Of a stretch of 64,000 nt of DNA, positions 61,916-64,000 are shown piece after piece. A program made the position numbers and the translations under genes. Location of the stretch: NCBI GenBank assembly GCA_009767595.1, contig VSDK01001200.1:1-64000 (forward strand), in the 5' to 3' direction. Position 1 is the stretch's first letter; every line of letters begins with the position of its first letter. The notes beneath the pieces are model-generated. The model was not told the origin of the DNA. It ran no database searches and was given only the letters and a program-made list of their open reading frames with translations. This stretch comes from Symbiodinium kawagutii. Its lineage: Eukaryota; Sar; Dinophyceae; Suessiales; Symbiodiniaceae.

Positions 61916-64000
61916 CAGGCTTGGATCCTGAATTCGTTTGCTCTGCATGTCATTTTGGCGTTTTGTTATGGCAATTGCTATTTGTATGATGTATGGGTGC
62001 ACCATGCAAGTATCTACTTGGATGCCAAAGCACATCTCTTTGCCATGTATGGAACACATCAGGGGGTAGCTGATGTGCAATGGCCTCGGAACTCCGCTAG
62101 CCTTCTGCCATTCAATCCCATTTTCGCCACTTTTGATGTTATATCCTGCTGCGCATGCATTCCCAGCTGGAAGATCGCATTGCAGGTGTTTTTGCCAATT
62201 TACATTCTGTCAATTTGTTGTCATGTTTTCCGTCCCATTTTGGGCACCGCAATACGATGGGGTGAGGCGCTTCACCCAGGACCTAAGCAGAAGAAGCCCA
62301 AAAAACTTGCACCCTGTCAAATCCATGTGGGCATTCTCAACCCTACTGCTGTGACGAATAAGGTCCCCATAATCTCGCAGATGATGGAGGAGCACAATCT
62401 TCATGCTTTTGCTTTAGCTGAGACCACTGCCACTGTTCACACACAACAACAAGTTGGTCGTGCCCTGGGGAAACACAAGATCCGCTCTCTTTGGTCACCG
62501 CCAGTTGAATCACAACGTACATGCAAAGCTGGTCAAGAGAGCATTCGAGGTAAGGCAGGTGGAGTTGCTGTTTTTTCCAAAATTCCAACTCGACAGTGTC
62601 TCAATCCGCTCCCATCCAAGTGGCAACTTAGTACACGTTTTCTTCATGTCATTTGTTCCATTGGTGCATCACATTTTCAGTTGATTGTTTGTTATGCTCT
62701 GCCACAAACCTTTTCCCATGCCACTGATTTTGCTGATGAGTTGTTGACACTCGCTTTGACACGTGCCAAACAGATTCCGTTGCCGTTCATGATTTGTGGT
62801 GATTTTAACATTGAAGTGAGCAAGCTGCCCTCCTGGAACCTTGCGCAACAGTTAGGATGCAAAGATCTTTTGCTCGCCCATGAAGACCTGTATCAGACTA
62901 CCATGCCACCAACATGCCTTGAGGCCACATGGCCGGACAATGCTGTGATATCCCCTGGCATGTTACCATGGCTCAAGTCAATCAAGGTGTTGCCAATTGA
63001 ACATTTCCCGACACATGCTCCCATCATTTTGACCTTGCAGATTCCCGAACCTGAGCTTTATCGACCACGCCTTAGCCTTCCCAAAAGCCTCATTGAATTT
63101 TCTCTTGATGTGCAGGACATGGACCGAGCATGCCGTGTTTTAGATGTACCTCCAGATGGCTCACTTTCCATTGAGGAGTGGGGCCAGGCTTTTGAACGCG
63201 TCGTTGATCAAGCTCTCACAGATGTTCAGCCAGAACATCCCCATTTGCCTAGGTCCTTGCCCAAAGCATTTCGGGGTCGATGTCAACCTCGGCAACCAAC
63301 CAAGAAACCTGTCTTCAGTGGCACCAAGACTGCAAGATCAGGTGACTATCAGCCATCCTTTGAAGTCACCTCCATGCCTGCCAGGCGATGTGTCAAGCAA
63401 ATGCGCAGGTTGCAATCTTTGCATCGGCAGATTGAACATCATATCAAGAAGAATACATTGCATGTCAAAGAGGCACCTCTTGTTGAGCTATGGCGTGCAA
63501 TTCTCAAGTGCACTTCTTTTGGACTGCCTTTTCACATGTGGCTGAGGGATCACCCTGAAGTTTCTTTCATCCCCTGGAACCTCCCTACCGTTGACTGGTT
63601 GCATCATGTTATCCAGTTAGTCCGGTTCCAAGTTGATGCCAAGATTGGACAAGACTTTCACTTGGCGTGTAAGATCAACAAATTTGCCCGTATGCAAGAT
63701 GCCAAGTGTGCGGGGTCAAAACAGGCATTTGCTGCCACCAGAGGTCCACAGAAAGGGCCTGTCACAGCAGTCCTTGACCCACACCGCTTTGAACTTGACG
63801 GTGAGATTTCACAGGACGGTTTGTCTGTTCACTTTTCCTGTGCCCCCTCTACTTTTGTTCCTGCAATCCCTTTGAAGTGCCAAGATCAGCTCGGTTGGAT
63901 CACCGACCACTCCGGTTCTAGTACTACGGTGACTTTTCCTGAGGCCATTGAATTTCAGTCACCCTTCGTTCTTGAACAACAAAACCGAATTGTGGAACCC
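61916..64000 (+). CDS. Retroelement family C ORF-c: EEP endonuclease (partial, open at window end)
   Basis: In phase with ORF-b directly after its TGA, the frame is open for 695 codons up to base 64000 with no stop. An in-frame ATG is at 62045. A hydrophobic segment (LQVFLPIYILSICC, about 62180-62220) precedes RWGEALHPGP (62255-62284). The EEP endonuclease follows: VGILNPTAV, LAET (catalytic Glu region), a CYALP strand, and FMICGDFNIEV near 62790-62825 with the G-D-F-N catalytic motif, then a late DNAVISPG and FPTHAPI where D-H is usual. The remaining 320 codons are a linker that in LINEs leads to the RT, which must lie outside. Its product would nick target DNA. Confidence 0.8.
62255..62284 (+). 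other. RWGEALHPGP motif (family C)
   Basis: Same G-E-A-x-H-P-G-P core as in family A (16101 and 23861), again just before the EEP endonuclease and followed by a Lys/Gln-rich stretch. Confidence 0.65.

Larger units (their letters stand above)
57080..64000 (+). mobile_element. Retroelement family C (continues past the window)
   Basis: Three consecutive plus-strand frames: C5 methyltransferase, coiled-coil/Gag-like, and EEP endonuclease with further sequence. The RT expected after the endonuclease would lie beyond 64000. The left boundary is uncertain. Confidence 0.75.

Overview
The window looks like nuclear DNA of a dinoflagellate, most likely a Symbiodiniaceae-type genome. The grounds are: (i) a split host gene whose introns all end AG|G and three of whose four introns begin with GC; (ii) very large retroelement polyproteins of kinds I associate with dinoflagellates (OTU-protease LINE, methyltransferase-bearing retroelements, copia-like Gag-protease); (iii) an 18-base match (16/18) to the dinoflagellate spliced leader; (iv) abundant simple repeats and low gene density. 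No bacterial operon, rRNA, tRNA or CRISPR was seen.

Layout. 1-1 kb: the 3' end of one gene and an acidic exon candidate. 2-5 kb (minus): copia-like Gag-protease without integrase or reverse transcriptase (RT), and with a stretch shifted in frame. 5-10 kb: intergenic DNA with two short dispersed repeat families with inverted ends (called M1 and M2 here). 10.1-27.3 kb: a head-to-tail LINE cluster: two decayed 3' ends of LINE family D, one 3' end of LINE family A (copy 0), then two nearly full-length family A copies. Copy 1 is broken by frameshifts and two insertions flanked by 29-bp duplications; copy 2 is open for about 2,400 codons apart from one TGA. 27.29-28.08 kb is an assembly gap. 28.1-30.1 kb is a 12-bp satellite with a homogeneous 48-bp higher-order unit. 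30.3-34.3 kb (plus): five short exons of an EF-hand protein that looks like the C-terminal part of a dinoflagellate voltage-gated cation channel; one intron carries a minisatellite that copies the GC splice donor. 34.3-49.1 kb: gene-poor, rich in M1/M2 copies and microsatellites. 49.1-56.8 kb: LINE family B, one 2,538-codon frame with RNase H, endonuclease, RT, zinc fingers and a C-terminal methyltransferase-like domain. 57.1-64.0 kb: retroelement family C, with a complete-looking C5 cytosine methyltransferase frame, a coiled-coil frame, and an endonuclease frame that is still open at the window end.

How the parts relate. Almost all coding capacity is retroelement. Families A and C share a G-E-A-x-H-P-G-P motif directly before the endonuclease domain although the proteins are otherwise different; it resembles the end of 2A ribosome-skipping peptides and is the best candidate for an undescribed expression device. 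Families B and C each carry a methyltransferase-type domain but at opposite ends of the element. Only the EF-hand gene (and perhaps the two fragments at the left edge) looks like host protein-coding DNA.
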